Assembly: GCA_003153055.1 (NCBI GenBank)
Contig: PMBV01000426.1
Location: 581 to 27,269 of the forward strand
Direction: 5' to 3'
Length of the DNA: 26,689 bases
Source of the DNA: Myxococcales bacterium
GTDB lineage: Bacteria; Myxococcota; Myxococcia; Myxococcales; Myxococcaceae
Shown in pieces: positions 1 to 7,276 of the stretch; the first letter of the stretch is position 1, and every line of letters begins with the position of its first letter. Position numbers and translations under genes: made by a program. Below the pieces are notes generated by a model, which worked only from the letters and a program-made list of their open reading frames with translations, had not been told where the DNA came from and made no database searches.

Positions 1-348
1 GACCTCGACAAGGCGACGCAGGAGACCCTGGCTCGTGGCGCCCGCCTCACCGAGCTCCTCAAGCAGGCCCAGTACGAGCCCTTGCCGGTGGCGCGACAGG
101 TGATGCAGATCTACGCCGCGACCAACAAGGACGACGCGGCGAAGCGCGGCTGGCTGCGCGACATTCCGGTGACGGACATTCAGCGCTGGACCAAGGAGTT
201 CCTCGAGTTCTGCGACGGAAAGTTCCCTGGCGTCCAGAAGGGCATCGAAGAGAAGCGCGAGCTGACCGCTGAGATCCGCGCTGAAATCAACAAGGCCATC
301 ACCGAGTTCAACTCGGCCTTCCAAGTCACGCCAGGCGCGAAGGTCTAA
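1..348 (+). CDS. atpA: F1Fo ATP synthase subunit alpha, C-terminal part (5' end outside window)
   Basis: Reading frame 1 is open from the first base to the TAA at 346-348 and gives the last 115 residues of the alpha subunit of the F1 catalytic head. The stretch around LARGARLTELLKQ, then PLPVARQVMQIYAATN, is the classic C-terminal helical domain of AtpA; the remainder (DIPVTDIQRWTKEFLEF and a final amphipathic helix) also fits. The protein sits in the alpha3beta3 ring on the cytoplasmic side of the membrane and helps couple proton flow to ATP synthesis. The gene that follows is a drug/metabolite transporter, not atpG (gamma), which is the usual neighbour, so atpA is the last gene of its ATP synthase cluster here. 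Identity is very likely; the missing N-terminus prevents checking the P-loop. Confidence 0.95.
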   Translation, partial: DLDKATQETLARGARLTELLKQAQYEPLPVARQVMQIYAATNKDDAAKRGWLRDIPVTDIQRWTKEFLEFCDGKFPGVQKGIEEKRELTAEIRAEINKAITEFNSAFQVTPGAKV

Positions 349-380
349 GTCGGAGCGGCGCTCGCCGTATCCGACGGTCG

Positions 381-1301
381 ATGTCACCTCCGGCCCCACT
401 CAGCCCCGCCCGTGCCCATGCGCTGATGCACGTGACGGTGGTGGTGTGGGGCTTCACCGCCATCCTCGGGCGGCTCATCTCGCTCACCGCGCTGACGCTG
501 GTCTGGTACCGGCTGTTGATGGTGGTGGTGGTGATGGCGGGGGTGATGGCGTTTCGGGGCATCAGTTTCCGCGTCACCCGTGAGCTGGGGCTGCGCTTCG
601 GGTTGGTGGGCGCGCTGGTGGCGATGCACTGGCTGTTGTTCTACGGGTGCATCAAGTACTCCGGGGTGGCGATCGCGGTGCTGTGCCTCTCGGCGGGCAC
701 CTTCTTCACCGCCTTCATCGAACCCATCGCCTTTCGCCGCGCGGTGACAGGGGCCGAGCTCCTCATCGGGCTGTTCGTGATGGTGGGGGTGAGCCTGCTG
801 GTGAAGCTGGAGGCGAAAGCCGACACCACGGGGCTCGTGATGGGGCTGGGCTCGTCGCTCTTCGCGGCGGCCTTTGGGACCATCAACGGGAAGCTGGCGC
901 GACGCTCTCGGGGCGAGGTGATGACGTTCTACGAGTTGGGAGCGGCGGCGGTGGTGACGAGCCTCTTCTTCCTCTGGAGGCCCGAGGAGTTCGTCATGCC
1001 GAGCGCGCTCCTGGCGCGGGACGTGTGGCTGCTCTCGGCGCTGGCCATCGGATGCACGGTGATTCCGTGGCTGTGGAGCCTGCGGGTGCTCCAGACGCTG
1101 AGCCCGTACACGCTGGCGCTGGCCGTGTCGCTCGAGACGGTCTACGCGATGACGCTGGCGTGGTTCCTCTTTCCCGGGAGCGAGCAGCTGGGCTGGCGCT
1201 TCTACGCCGGGGCGGCGGTGCTACTGGGGCTGGTGGCGATCAACACCTGGCTCAAGAGACCTCGGGTCCAGGTGCCGGTGGAACTCGCACCAAAAGTCTG
1301 A
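381..1301 (+). CDS. EamA/DMT superfamily transporter
   Basis: Encodes a 306-residue, very hydrophobic protein with about ten predicted membrane helices in two halves, the length and layout of EamA (DMT superfamily) permeases. The first half contains VVWGFTAILGRL and, near residue 90, SGVAIAVLCLSAGTFFTAFIEP, which match the conserved first EamA repeat; the second half has the LGSSLFAAAFGTINGKLARR and LSPYTLALAVSLETVYAMTLAWFLF segments of the second repeat. Members export or import amino acids, nucleobases or other small metabolites through the inner membrane; the substrate cannot be read from sequence. It starts 33 bp after the atpA stop with no obvious Shine-Dalgarno or terminator between, so it may be partly read through from atpA. 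Family is confident, function general. Confidence 0.88.
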   Translation: MSPPAPLSPARAHALMHVTVVVWGFTAILGRLISLTALTLVWYRLLMVVVVMAGVMAFRGISFRVTRELGLRFGLVGALVAMHWLLFYGCIKYSGVAIAVLCLSAGTFFTAFIEPIAFRRAVTGAELLIGLFVMVGVSLLVKLEAKADTTGLVMGLGSSLFAAAFGTINGKLARRSRGEVMTFYELGAAAVVTSLFFLWRPEEFVMPSALLARDVWLLSALAIGCTVIPWLWSLRVLQTLSPYTLALAVSLETVYAMTLAWFLFPGSEQLGWRFYAGAAVLLGLVAINTWLKRPRVQVPVELAPKV

Positions 1302-1414
1302 ACTCCTGGTGACTCCCACGCGGGGCCCTCGGCCACGGCAGCTCCCCGAGGAGGCGGGGCGGCCGGGACCTGGCTTCGCCCAGCTCGGTGCGGCGGGGTA
1401 CCCTCGAGCGAATC

Positions 1415-2299
1415 ATGTCCAACGGTCCCGAGACGCGCGGAAAGAAGATCAAGGAGCTCGAGGTGATGGTGGCGGAGGTACGGCAGGAGACGCCCGACAC
1501 GGTGACGCTGGTGCTCTTCACGGGCAATGACCGGCTCGAGTACCTCCCGGGGCACTTCTGTACCATCGACCCTCATCAGTTCGGCGCCCTGGAGCGATTC
1601 ACCTCGTACCTCGAGGACCTCAAGGGCAAACGCGAGTCACCTCGGGCCTACTCGTTGGCGTCCGCGCCCCACGAGAAGTACGTCGCCATCACGGTGAAGG
1701 AAGAGACCTACGTCAGTGGCAAGACGAAGTACCCGCCGCTCCTCTCACCGCTCTTGGTGAAGCAGCTCGACCGCGGCACGCACCTGCACATCACGGGCTT
1801 CACTGGCCCGTACACGCTCCCCGCCGACATCGAGTCGCGCACCGACCACCTCGTGCATGTGGTGGCGGGTTCGGGGGCGGTGCCGAACTTCTCCATCCTC
1901 AAGCACGCGCTGCACACGGGGCTCAAGCTCCGGCACACCTTCATCTGTGCCAACCGGACCTTCGAGGACATCTGCTTCCGCAGGGAGCTCGACGAGTTGG
2001 CGCAGGCTCACCCGGGCCAGCTCAAGGTCGTCCACACGCTGACGCGAGAGACCGACGCGCGGCGCTTCGGGCCCACGGTGCGGCAGGGGCGGCTGGGGCG
2101 GGCGCTCCTCGAGGAGTGCGTCCCCGACTCGGGCACGTGCGTGGTGTACGCCTGCGGCCCCGCGATTGGTCCGCTGGAGAAGGCCGCGGCCAAGGAGAAG
2201 GGCACGACGCCCGAGCCACGGTTTCTCGAGGCAGCCATCGAGCAGCTCATGGCCATCGGGGTTCCGTCAGCGCGCATCAAGCGCGAATCGTACGGGTGA
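1415..2299 (+). CDS. Ferredoxin-NADP reductase-like FAD-binding oxidoreductase
   Basis: A 294-residue flavoprotein of the ferredoxin-NADP reductase fold. RAYSLASAP (residues 77-85) is the RxYS FAD-binding motif of the N-terminal beta-barrel, GSGAVPNFS (152-160) starts the NAD(P)-binding Rossmann domain, YACGPA (245-250) is the pyridine-nucleotide motif, and the C-terminus RIKRESYG resembles the RIxxExY(G/F) end of phenol- and benzoyl-CoA-oxygenase reductases. No 2Fe-2S cysteine cluster is visible, so it probably passes electrons between NAD(P)H and a separate ferredoxin or oxygenase partner; no such partner is adjacent. I chose ATG 1415; an in-frame GTG at 1388 would add nine residues that do not resemble the family. 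Family is confident, physiological partner unknown. Confidence 0.87.
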   Translation: MSNGPETRGKKIKELEVMVAEVRQETPDTVTLVLFTGNDRLEYLPGHFCTIDPHQFGALERFTSYLEDLKGKRESPRAYSLASAPHEKYVAITVKEETYVSGKTKYPPLLSPLLVKQLDRGTHLHITGFTGPYTLPADIESRTDHLVHVVAGSGAVPNFSILKHALHTGLKLRHTFICANRTFEDICFRRELDELAQAHPGQLKVVHTLTRETDARRFGPTVRQGRLGRALLEECVPDSGTCVVYACGPAIGPLEKAAAKEKGTTPEPRFLEAAIEQLMAIGVPSARIKRESYG

Positions 2300-2335
2300 C
2301 CGTTGTTCGTGCGAGGGAGTACACTCGTGGCCCTC

Positions 2336-2779
2336 ATGCGTCTCGTCGCCTGGCTCCTCGCCGCCGCCTGCGTCATCCTTGCCCTGGTGGGCTTCTTCCG
2401 TGGAGGAAGCATCGCGGCCGCGACGCTGGGCTTCCCTGGATCGTGCGGCACCTTCTTCTTCGTGACCCTCGCGCGTACGAGCACGATGAACCGTCGACAG
2501 GTCGCGGAGCTGGGTGCCTGGCCTCTCTACGCGGCGGGGGCGGCACTGGGAGTGAGTGCGTTCTTGGGTGCATCGACGCTGATTCGTCCTGGGCTGGGGC
2601 TCTACGCGCTCCCCCTCTCGGTGGTGGGGAGCCCGCTGCTGGCGGTGGCGTGTCTCCGGCTCTCCACGGCGACGGAGCGAAGGGCGGCCTGGTATGGGGT
2701 GGCGGTGGCATCGATGGGGCTCGCGATGGCGGGGGCGGTGCTCATCATGCGGCTCGGCCCGCTGTATGGGCTTTCTTGA
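2336..2779 (+). CDS. Small integral membrane protein, unknown function
   Basis: A 147-residue protein starting MRLVAWLLAAACVILALVG, with four predicted membrane helices (about residues 4-20, 30-46, 58-78 and 87-106, plus a hydrophobic tail) and almost no soluble domain. I do not recognise a family. In-frame TTG 2303 and GTG 2327 lie upstream; I prefer ATG 2336 because the first helix follows directly. It begins about 36 bp after the reductase stop and could be co-transcribed with it. Third positions are G/C-rich, supporting coding. Downstream lies the inverted-repeat block. Confidence 0.6.
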   Translation: MRLVAWLLAAACVILALVGFFRGGSIAAATLGFPGSCGTFFFVTLARTSTMNRRQVAELGAWPLYAAGAALGVSAFLGASTLIRPGLGLYALPLSVVGSPLLAVACLRLSTATERRAAWYGVAVASMGLAMAGAVLIMRLGPLYGLS

Positions 2780-2862
2780 GGGGCCCGAAGAAGAGGCTGA
2801 GGCACCGCTCGTCCGCAGTAGATTCTTCCTTTGTCCGGGCGGACGGCCCCCACTCCCCCTGA

Positions 2863-2882
2863 CCCCTCGCCCCGGCGAGGGG
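2863..2882. repeat. Perfect GC-rich hairpin capping the left repeat arm
   Basis: CCCCTCGCC and GGCGAGGGG form a perfect 9-bp stem with a 2-nt loop. It lies directly outside the left arm of the long inverted repeat. The other arm carries a hairpin at the same relative place but with different bases, so the structure rather than the sequence is kept. It could act as a terminator-like structure for the upstream genes, although no U-tract follows. Confidence 0.75.
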
Positions 2883-2887
2883 GGCGC

Positions 2888-3068
2888 CGCTCTCAGGGCC
2901 GCGGGGCCCCGGACGACCGCGCTGCCAACGGTCGCCCCCTGGGTGGCTGAACGCTGGAGTGGCGTGGCGGCTCGTCGGGGCCTCCACCACCGCCCCCGTT
3001 CACTCTGACTCGGGAGCTTCAGGGCTCAGGCAATGCCCTCGGTCTTGGGCCCTCTGCTGGTCAAGGAC
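2888..3068 (+). repeat. Left arm of a long imperfect inverted repeat
   Basis: This 181-base stretch aligns without gaps to the reverse complement of 3177-3357. Counting by eye I find about 24 mismatches, so about 87% identity, with several long exact blocks (for example CGCTCTCAGGGCCGCGGGGC, GGGCCTCCACCACCGCCCC and GGTCTTGGGCCCTCTGC). There is no credible coding frame. The two arms would pair into a very long hairpin in RNA or single-stranded DNA. Confidence 0.88.
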
Positions 3069-3176
3069 GCCCGTAGAGCTGGAGCTGCGGCGCTCAGAAC
3101 AGGAGCGCCCGGGCCCACGTTGGTCCCCGGCCGGAACTGTTCTGCACCTCATTCCGTCAACAGGTCATCCACCGGT
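3069..3176. other. Spacer between the inverted-repeat arms
   Basis: A 108-base unique segment between the arms. It contains its own 8-bp inverted repeat, CAGAACAG (3095-3102) with CTGTTCTG (3137-3144). No ORF with coding character is visible in it. Confidence 0.6.
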
Positions 3177-3357
3177 GTTCTTGACAGGCAGAGGGCCCAA
3201 GACCAAGGGCATTGCCTGAACCCAGAAGCTCAAAGCTCAGAGTAAACTGGGGCGGTGGTGGAGGCCCGGGCGAGGCGCCACGCCCCTCCAGCGTTTGGCC
3301 ACCGAGGAGGCGACCGTAGGCAGTGCGGTCGTCCAGGGCCCCGCGGCCCTGAGAGCG
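3177..3357 (-). repeat. Right arm of the long imperfect inverted repeat
   Basis: Reverse complement of the 2888-3068 arm at about 87% identity with no gaps by manual alignment. The block could be two head-to-head copies of one dispersed element, a MITE-like unit, or a single structured element. The mismatches are scattered, with the densest patch near the middle of the CTCTGA region (3223-3232). Confidence 0.88.
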
Positions 3358-3361
3358 GGCC

Positions 3362-3383
3362 CCCTTCTCCTCGAGGAGAAGGG
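3362..3383. repeat. Perfect 22-bp palindrome capping the right repeat arm
   Basis: CCCTTCTCCTC followed at once by GAGGAGAAGGG is a perfect 22-bp palindrome. It lies just outside the right arm, mirroring the 2863-2882 hairpin, but with a different sequence. Confidence 0.8.
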
Positions 3384-3450
3384 CGGGGGAAAGAGGTGAA
3401 AACGCCGCCCATAGGACGATATTGGGCACGGCCGACTGAGGTGACGCAAG

Positions 3451-3487
3451 CGCGCCTTGTCGCCCCTTGTCGCCCCTTGTCGCCCCT
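3451..3487. repeat. 10-bp tandem repeat just past a stop codon
   Basis: The unit CGCCCCTTGT occurs three times head to tail (the first copy has one change, CGCGCCTTGT) followed by a partial fourth copy, CGCCCCT. The array ends at the TGA of the minus-strand ADP-ribosylglycohydrolase gene, so it forms the first part of that gene's 3' untranslated region. It is a candidate slippage-prone site. Confidence 0.85.
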
Positions 3488-4545
3488 CACGAGCGCCTGA
3501 ACAACGCCCGGGGCGCCACCACCGCCGGCACCTGCTCTGCCTTGAAGTCGAACAGCCGATCCGCCGCGTCCATCAGCGCGTCGGCGTACAGCACGTTCTT
3601 CCTCAGCCTTGCGGGAATGGCCTCGGTCCCAAGCGAAGCTCCGAGCACCGCTCCAGCCACGCCCGCCGCCACGTCGACCTCTCCCCCGCTCCTCAAGACA
3701 ACCGCCAGCGCTGCCCTGAAGTCACCCGGCCACTTCACCACCCCATACAAGGCCGTGAGGAGCACCGGCGTCACGTGCGGCGGGAGCCCCAGCTCGAAGT
3801 CGTATTGCGAGGTCGGCACACCCACCCGTCGGAGCGCCCCGAGCGCCCGGTCCTCATCCCAGCTCAGCACCCGCGGCAAGTAGTACACCTCGTCGGCGAG
3901 CTGCTGGTCCGCCGCCGCCGCCACCCTCGACAGCTCCTCACAGTAGGTCAGCGCCGAGACCGGCTCACCCTCGAGGCCGAGCTGGACCGCCCGGCCCACC
4001 ACCGCGGCCGCCGCGGCACAGACGGGGTCTTTGTGCGTCATCACCGTCAGCACCTGCGCGCAGTGCGCCAGTCGCGCCGGAGATGACTCGCTCACCAGCC
4101 CCACCACCACGCCTCGAGACAGCGCGGCCGGATCCCTGACACCCAGCGGCGCCCCGGCGCTCACCCACGGCGTGCCCTCCAGCACCGCCTCCATCGCCCG
4201 GCTCGTCGCCGGCTGAGGCTGCAGAATCGTGCCCTCTTCCCACAGCCACGACAGGTGCTGCGCGGCCACCCGCCCATCGACTCCCCGCTGCCGCACGACC
4301 GCGTCGGCCACCGCGAGGAGCATCTGCGTGTCGTCGGAGAACTGCCCCTTGGCGAAGCCTCCCCGCGGCCGAGAGGCGAAGTCCTCGGCCAGGTAGGGCT
4401 GACGGGCGAGCGCAGCAGGGGGCAACCCCCGAAAAGGGAACCCCAGGGCGTCACCGATGCCGAACCCCAGCACCGCCGCGCGGAATCTGTCCAACAGCTC
4501 GACCCGAGTACGCCGCATGAAGTTCGAAAGGACCCAAGCCACCAT
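3487..4545 (-). CDS. ADP-ribosylglycohydrolase family protein
   Basis: A 352-residue protein of the ADP-ribosylglycohydrolase (ARH/DraG) family, which removes ADP-ribose from modified proteins or from ADP-ribosylated small molecules using two divalent metal ions. GDALG (31-35) and SDDTQM (70-75) are the N-terminal metal-site motifs, ATSRAMEA and THKDP follow in order, and GGEVDVAAGVAGAVLGASLG (from about 287) corresponds to the C-terminal metal loop. That loop is usually GGDTDT; here it reads GGEVDV, so one metal ligand is Glu and a conserved Thr is Val. ATG 4545 has a GAG about 8 bases upstream; an in-frame GTG at 4575 abuts the rlmH stop and ATG 4518 is a shorter option. It is the last gene of a probable rsfS-rlmH operon. 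The family is sure; the substrate and activity are open. Confidence 0.87.
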   Translation of the reverse strand: MVAWVLSNFMRRTRVELLDRFRAAVLGFGIGDALGFPFRGLPPAALARQPYLAEDFASRPRGGFAKGQFSDDTQMLLAVADAVVRQRGVDGRVAAQHLSWLWEEGTILQPQPATSRAMEAVLEGTPWVSAGAPLGVRDPAALSRGVVVGLVSESSPARLAHCAQVLTVMTHKDPVCAAAAAVVGRAVQLGLEGEPVSALTYCEELSRVAAAADQQLADEVYYLPRVLSWDEDRALGALRRVGVPTSQYDFELGLPPHVTPVLLTALYGVVKWPGDFRAALAVVLRSGGEVDVAAGVAGAVLGASLGTEAIPARLRKNVLYADALMDAADRLFDFKAEQVPAVVAPRALFRRS

Positions 4546-4575
4546 ACGCTGTCTCGACGGCCCGCGGCCACCCAC

Positions 4576-5031
4576 TCACTTATGGTACGGCTCACCCCGC
4601 AAAATGGTGAAGGCGCGGTAGAGCTGCTCCGCCAGCACCAGGCGCGCCAACCGGTGAGGCAGCGTCATCGCGGAGAGTGACAACACCAGGCCCGCCTTCG
4701 CCCGCACCGCCGCTCCCAGCCCCTCGTCGCCTCCGATGGCGAAGGCCACGTCTCGCCCTGAGTCTTGCTGGCGACCCAGCCACCGGGCGAAGTCGACGCT
4801 GCTCAACGACTTGCCACCCTCGTCGAGCGCCACCAGCACATCGCGGGGGCCCAGCTTGGCCAGCAGCGCCTCGGCCTCTTCGTCTCGGGCCTGCACCCCT
4901 GTCGAGCGCGACGGAGGCAGCTCGATGGCGTGCACCTTCGCCACGTGCGAGAGGCGCTTCACGTACTCGTCGACGCCGGGCGCGAAGAGACCCGAACGGT
5001 CCTTGCCGACCGAGAGGAGCGTCAGCCGCAC
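4576..5031 (-). CDS. rlmH: 23S rRNA (pseudouridine-1915-N3)-methyltransferase RlmH
   Basis: A 151-residue SPOUT-class methyltransferase, about the family's usual length (near 155). It methylates N3 of pseudouridine 1915 in helix 69 of 23S rRNA with S-adenosylmethionine, on the assembled 70S ribosome. The hallmarks are DVLVALDEGGKSLSS, the trefoil-knot glycine loop AIGGDEGLG, and the C-terminal LSLSAMTLPHRLARL then LAEQLYRAFTILRG ending in PYHK, which is nearly invariant in RlmH. The gene starts 4 bp after the rsfS stop, and rsfS-rlmH is a widely conserved pair, so both are probably translated from one mRNA. ATG 5031 is the only sensible start. Confidence 0.96.
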   Translation of the reverse strand: MRLTLLSVGKDRSGLFAPGVDEYVKRLSHVAKVHAIELPPSRSTGVQARDEEAEALLAKLGPRDVLVALDEGGKSLSSVDFARWLGRQQDSGRDVAFAIGGDEGLGAAVRAKAGLVLSLSAMTLPHRLARLVLAEQLYRAFTILRGEPYHK

Positions 5032-5035
5032 CGGC

Positions 5036-5644
5036 CTACTTCAGCGGCACCCGCGGAGCGTCACTCCACAGCCCCTCGAGGTCGTAGATGCCCCTCGTGT
5101 CGGGAGTGAAGAAGTGCGCCACCACGTCGTGGTAGTTGGCCAGCACCCAGTCGGCCGAAGCCTCGACGCTGGCCGCCTTGGTCCCCTTGGGCTTGAGCAC
5201 GTCGTCGACGGCCGAAGAGATGGCCTCGAGCTGCCGCTCCGAATCGCCCGATGCGATGACCACGTAGTCGTAGCCGACCGCCGAACCGCGAGCCCGGGTG
5301 TCGATGATGAGGACGTCGGTCGCCTTCTTCTCGGCCGCGACGTGGGCAATGGTGCGTGCGAGGGCCAGCGCCTCGGGGTTCTCTGGGTAGCTCGACGCCG
5401 GCTTCGGCGCGGCCTTGGCCTTGACCGGCCGCTTGGGACGAAGGCTGGGCCGACGAGACTTGAGCTGCGGCCGCTTCTTTGCTCCGCCAGCCTTGGACTT
5501 GGAGGCCCCTCGAGGGGCTGCCTTGGGCTTCGTGGCTCGGCGGGGGGCGGGCTTGCTCGCCTTCGATGCCTTGGTCGGCTTGCTGGGCTTCTTGGCAGCG
5601 CGCGACTTTGCCACCGGTTTCTTTGCGCTCTTCTTGGCTGCCAT
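5036..5644 (-). CDS. rsfS: Ribosomal silencing factor RsfS with basic N-terminal extension
   Basis: The C-terminal ~115 residues are RsfS (Iojap family), which binds ribosomal protein uL14 and blocks joining of the subunits when nutrients are scarce. Evidence is NPEALALARTIAHVAAEKKATDV, then YDYVVIASGDSERQLEAI, WVLANYHDVVAHFF and IYDLEGLWSDAPRV, all in family order. Residues 1-85 are an extra low-complexity tail of Lys, Ala, Pro, Ser and Arg with AKKP/SKP-like units, much like a histone H1 tail; typical RsfS is only about 105-130 residues. No other Met occurs before the core, and third positions in the tail stay G/C-rich, so the tail appears truly translated. It lies 4 bp from rlmH. Confidence 0.93.
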   Translation of the reverse strand: MAAKKSAKKPVAKSRAAKKPSKPTKASKASKPAPRRATKPKAAPRGASKSKAGGAKKRPQLKSRRPSLRPKRPVKAKAAPKPASSYPENPEALALARTIAHVAAEKKATDVLIIDTRARGSAVGYDYVVIASGDSERQLEAISSAVDDVLKPKGTKAASVEASADWVLANYHDVVAHFFTPDTRGIYDLEGLWSDAPRVPLK

Positions 5645-5953
5645 GAGCCAGCGCTCATACCCGTTTCTGGGCCGAGCGAGGAGTCTTTCCCGCTTGCCTC
5701 AGTCCCCCAGCGCTTCGAGGAGCCTCTTCGGCTGCGCCACGGCGGTCAGAATGGGGTCCGCCGCGCCCCGCGAAGGTTGGCAGATTCTAGGAAACGACGA
5801 GGAAATCAGCTCGCGACGGGCGCGTAACCTGGTGAGTCGCGCCACGAACCCCATCGCGGGACGCGACTGCGGCCGGTCCCGGCGGTCGTCGCCGGTCACC
5901 GGCCGACGTGGGGCCTTAGACCAGGCTCGGAGTATGCTACTGCTCACGGCTTC
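5645..5953. other. Divergent intergenic region, no gene
   Basis: 309 bp between the divergent rsfS (-) and DUF4833-like (+) genes. It must carry promoters for both directions. A 13-bp palindrome GCCGGTCACCGGC lies at 5891-5903 and could bind a dimeric regulator. A TATGCT at 5933-5938 is a possible -10 element, but I see no matching -35. Short ORFs here are shadows. Confidence 0.45.
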
Positions 5954-6493
5954 ATGTCTGTCGCAGCCCACCGCCCGCCTGCTCGAGCGATGCTCGCCGT
6001 GCTGAGCCTCGTCGGTCTGGCGGCCTGGGGCGAGGCGGTACACTTCGGCCCCAACGACGTGAAGACCGTCTTCGCCATCGGCAAGAGCGACGACCACAAC
6101 CAGGTGCAGTACGCGCTGCGGTTGACCAAAGAGTGTCGCCCGGCCGGCAAGGAACCTGTCTTCGGCTACTGGCGCGAATACGACAACCACGAGCGGCTCT
6201 TGCCGATGAGCTGGCTCGACTCGTTCGCCTACAGCATCGGCTCGCAGGTCGTCAGGCCCACCGGCGTCACCATGGCCATCAAGACCGCGCCCAACCGCGA
6301 AATCGACATCGAGGTGAGCCGCGACGCCGACGGCAGCTGCGCCGCCAGGCCTTTCGTCACAATCAACGGGAAGCGCGCCCGGCTCTCGCTCATCTTCTTG
6401 ATGCTCAGCGGCCCGTTCTCGGTGTCTTGGGTGGAGATCCGCGGCACCGCCGTCGACAGCGGTGAGCCCATCGTCGAGCGCGTGCACCCCTAG
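5954..6493 (+). CDS. Probable exported DUF4833-like protein
   Basis: A 179-residue protein with an N-terminal hydrophobic segment (about 13-28, AMLAVLSLVGLAAWGEA) that looks like a signal peptide. The mature part, with FAIGKSDDHNQVQYALRL, PVFGYWREYDNHE and a late block NREIDIEVSRDADGSC, resembles DUF4833 proteins, which often begin with an I-x-K-x-x-N/H-x-N-x-V-x-Y pattern. Function is unknown for that family; a periplasmic or surface location is inferred. In-frame ATG at 5990 would start within the signal segment. It is divergent from rsfS and is followed by an SDR gene 24 bp downstream. Confidence 0.65.
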   Translation: MSVAAHRPPARAMLAVLSLVGLAAWGEAVHFGPNDVKTVFAIGKSDDHNQVQYALRLTKECRPAGKEPVFGYWREYDNHERLLPMSWLDSFAYSIGSQVVRPTGVTMAIKTAPNREIDIEVSRDADGSCAARPFVTINGKRARLSLIFLMLSGPFSVSWVEIRGTAVDSGEPIVERVHP

Positions 6494-6517
6494 GGCTTTC
6501 ATGCTTGAACCCTCAGC

Positions 6518-7276
6518 ATGAGGATCGTGATGACGGGGGCCTCCTCGGGCATCGGCAAGCACCTCGCCGAGCTCTTGGCTCGACACGGCAACGAGGTGGT
6601 GGGCCTCTCGCGAACCACCGGGTGTGACGTCTCGAAGCGAGCCGACCTCGAGCGCGCGGTGACCCAGGTGCGCGACCGGTGGCCCCAGGTCGATGCTCTC
6701 ATCTGCTGCGCCGGCGCCCATGGCGTCATCGGCCCGGCGATGGAGACAGACCCGGCGCTCTGGGTCCAGTCCATCGAGCTCAACCTCCTGGGCACGTTCC
6801 AGTCCATACACGCCTTCTTCCCGCTCCTCGAGGGTGGGCCTGGCCGCAAGAAGGTCCTCTGCTTCTCGGGCGGAGGCGCCACCGGCTCACGGCCGTTCTT
6901 CAGCTCGTACGCGGTGGCGAAGACGGGCATCGTCCGCCTCGTCGAGGTGCTGGCCGACGAGTGGCGCGCGCTCCCCATCGACATCAACGCCATCGCCCCC
7001 GGCGCCATCGACACCCGCCTCATCGACGAGATGGTGACTCTGGGGCCCGCTCGCATCGGCGAGGCTGAATACCAATCGGCCTTGAAGGTGAAGGCCGGCC
7101 AGGGCGGGTCTCTCGAGAAGGTGGGCGGGCTGGTGCGCTACCTGTTGAGCGAGGCGTCCGATGGGTTGTCGGGTCACCTGTTGGCCGCCCAGTGGGACCC
7201 ATGGAACGAGCCCGCCACGCTGTCCGCGCTCGCCAAGAAGAAGGACTTCGGGAAGCTGAGGAGGATCGCCGAATGA
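6518..7276 (+). CDS. Short-chain dehydrogenase/reductase (SDR)
   Basis: A 252-residue classical SDR. TGASSGIG (6-13) is the NAD(P)-binding glycine motif, CCAGAHG (63-69) the NAG-like motif, N89 the helix-4 Asn, S117 and Y131-x-x-x-K135 (YAVAK) the catalytic triad, and NAIAPGAIDT (157-166) the PG motif after the active site. It should reduce or oxidise a carbonyl or alcohol with NAD(P)(H). Its stop overlaps the start of the next gene, a Gfo/Idh/MocA oxidoreductase, by ATGA, so the two are translationally coupled and probably act on the same substrate. SDR plus Gfo/Idh pairs are frequent in unusual-sugar pathways, which is the best guess, but no glycosyltransferase is near. Confidence 0.9.
   Translation: MRIVMTGASSGIGKHLAELLARHGNEVVGLSRTTGCDVSKRADLERAVTQVRDRWPQVDALICCAGAHGVIGPAMETDPALWVQSIELNLLGTFQSIHAFFPLLEGGPGRKKVLCFSGGGATGSRPFFSSYAVAKTGIVRLVEVLADEWRALPIDINAIAPGAIDTRLIDEMVTLGPARIGEAEYQSALKVKAGQGGSLEKVGGLVRYLLSEASDGLSGHLLAAQWDPWNEPATLSALAKKKDFGKLRRIAE

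Noticed and set aside
3451..3487. Short repeats considered as a CRISPR array
   Set aside because: Units are 10 bp and directly adjacent, with no spacers.
2694..3500. Several 70-104-codon frames in the inverted-repeat block
   Set aside because: They exist on both strands because the arms mirror each other, and they show no coding character.
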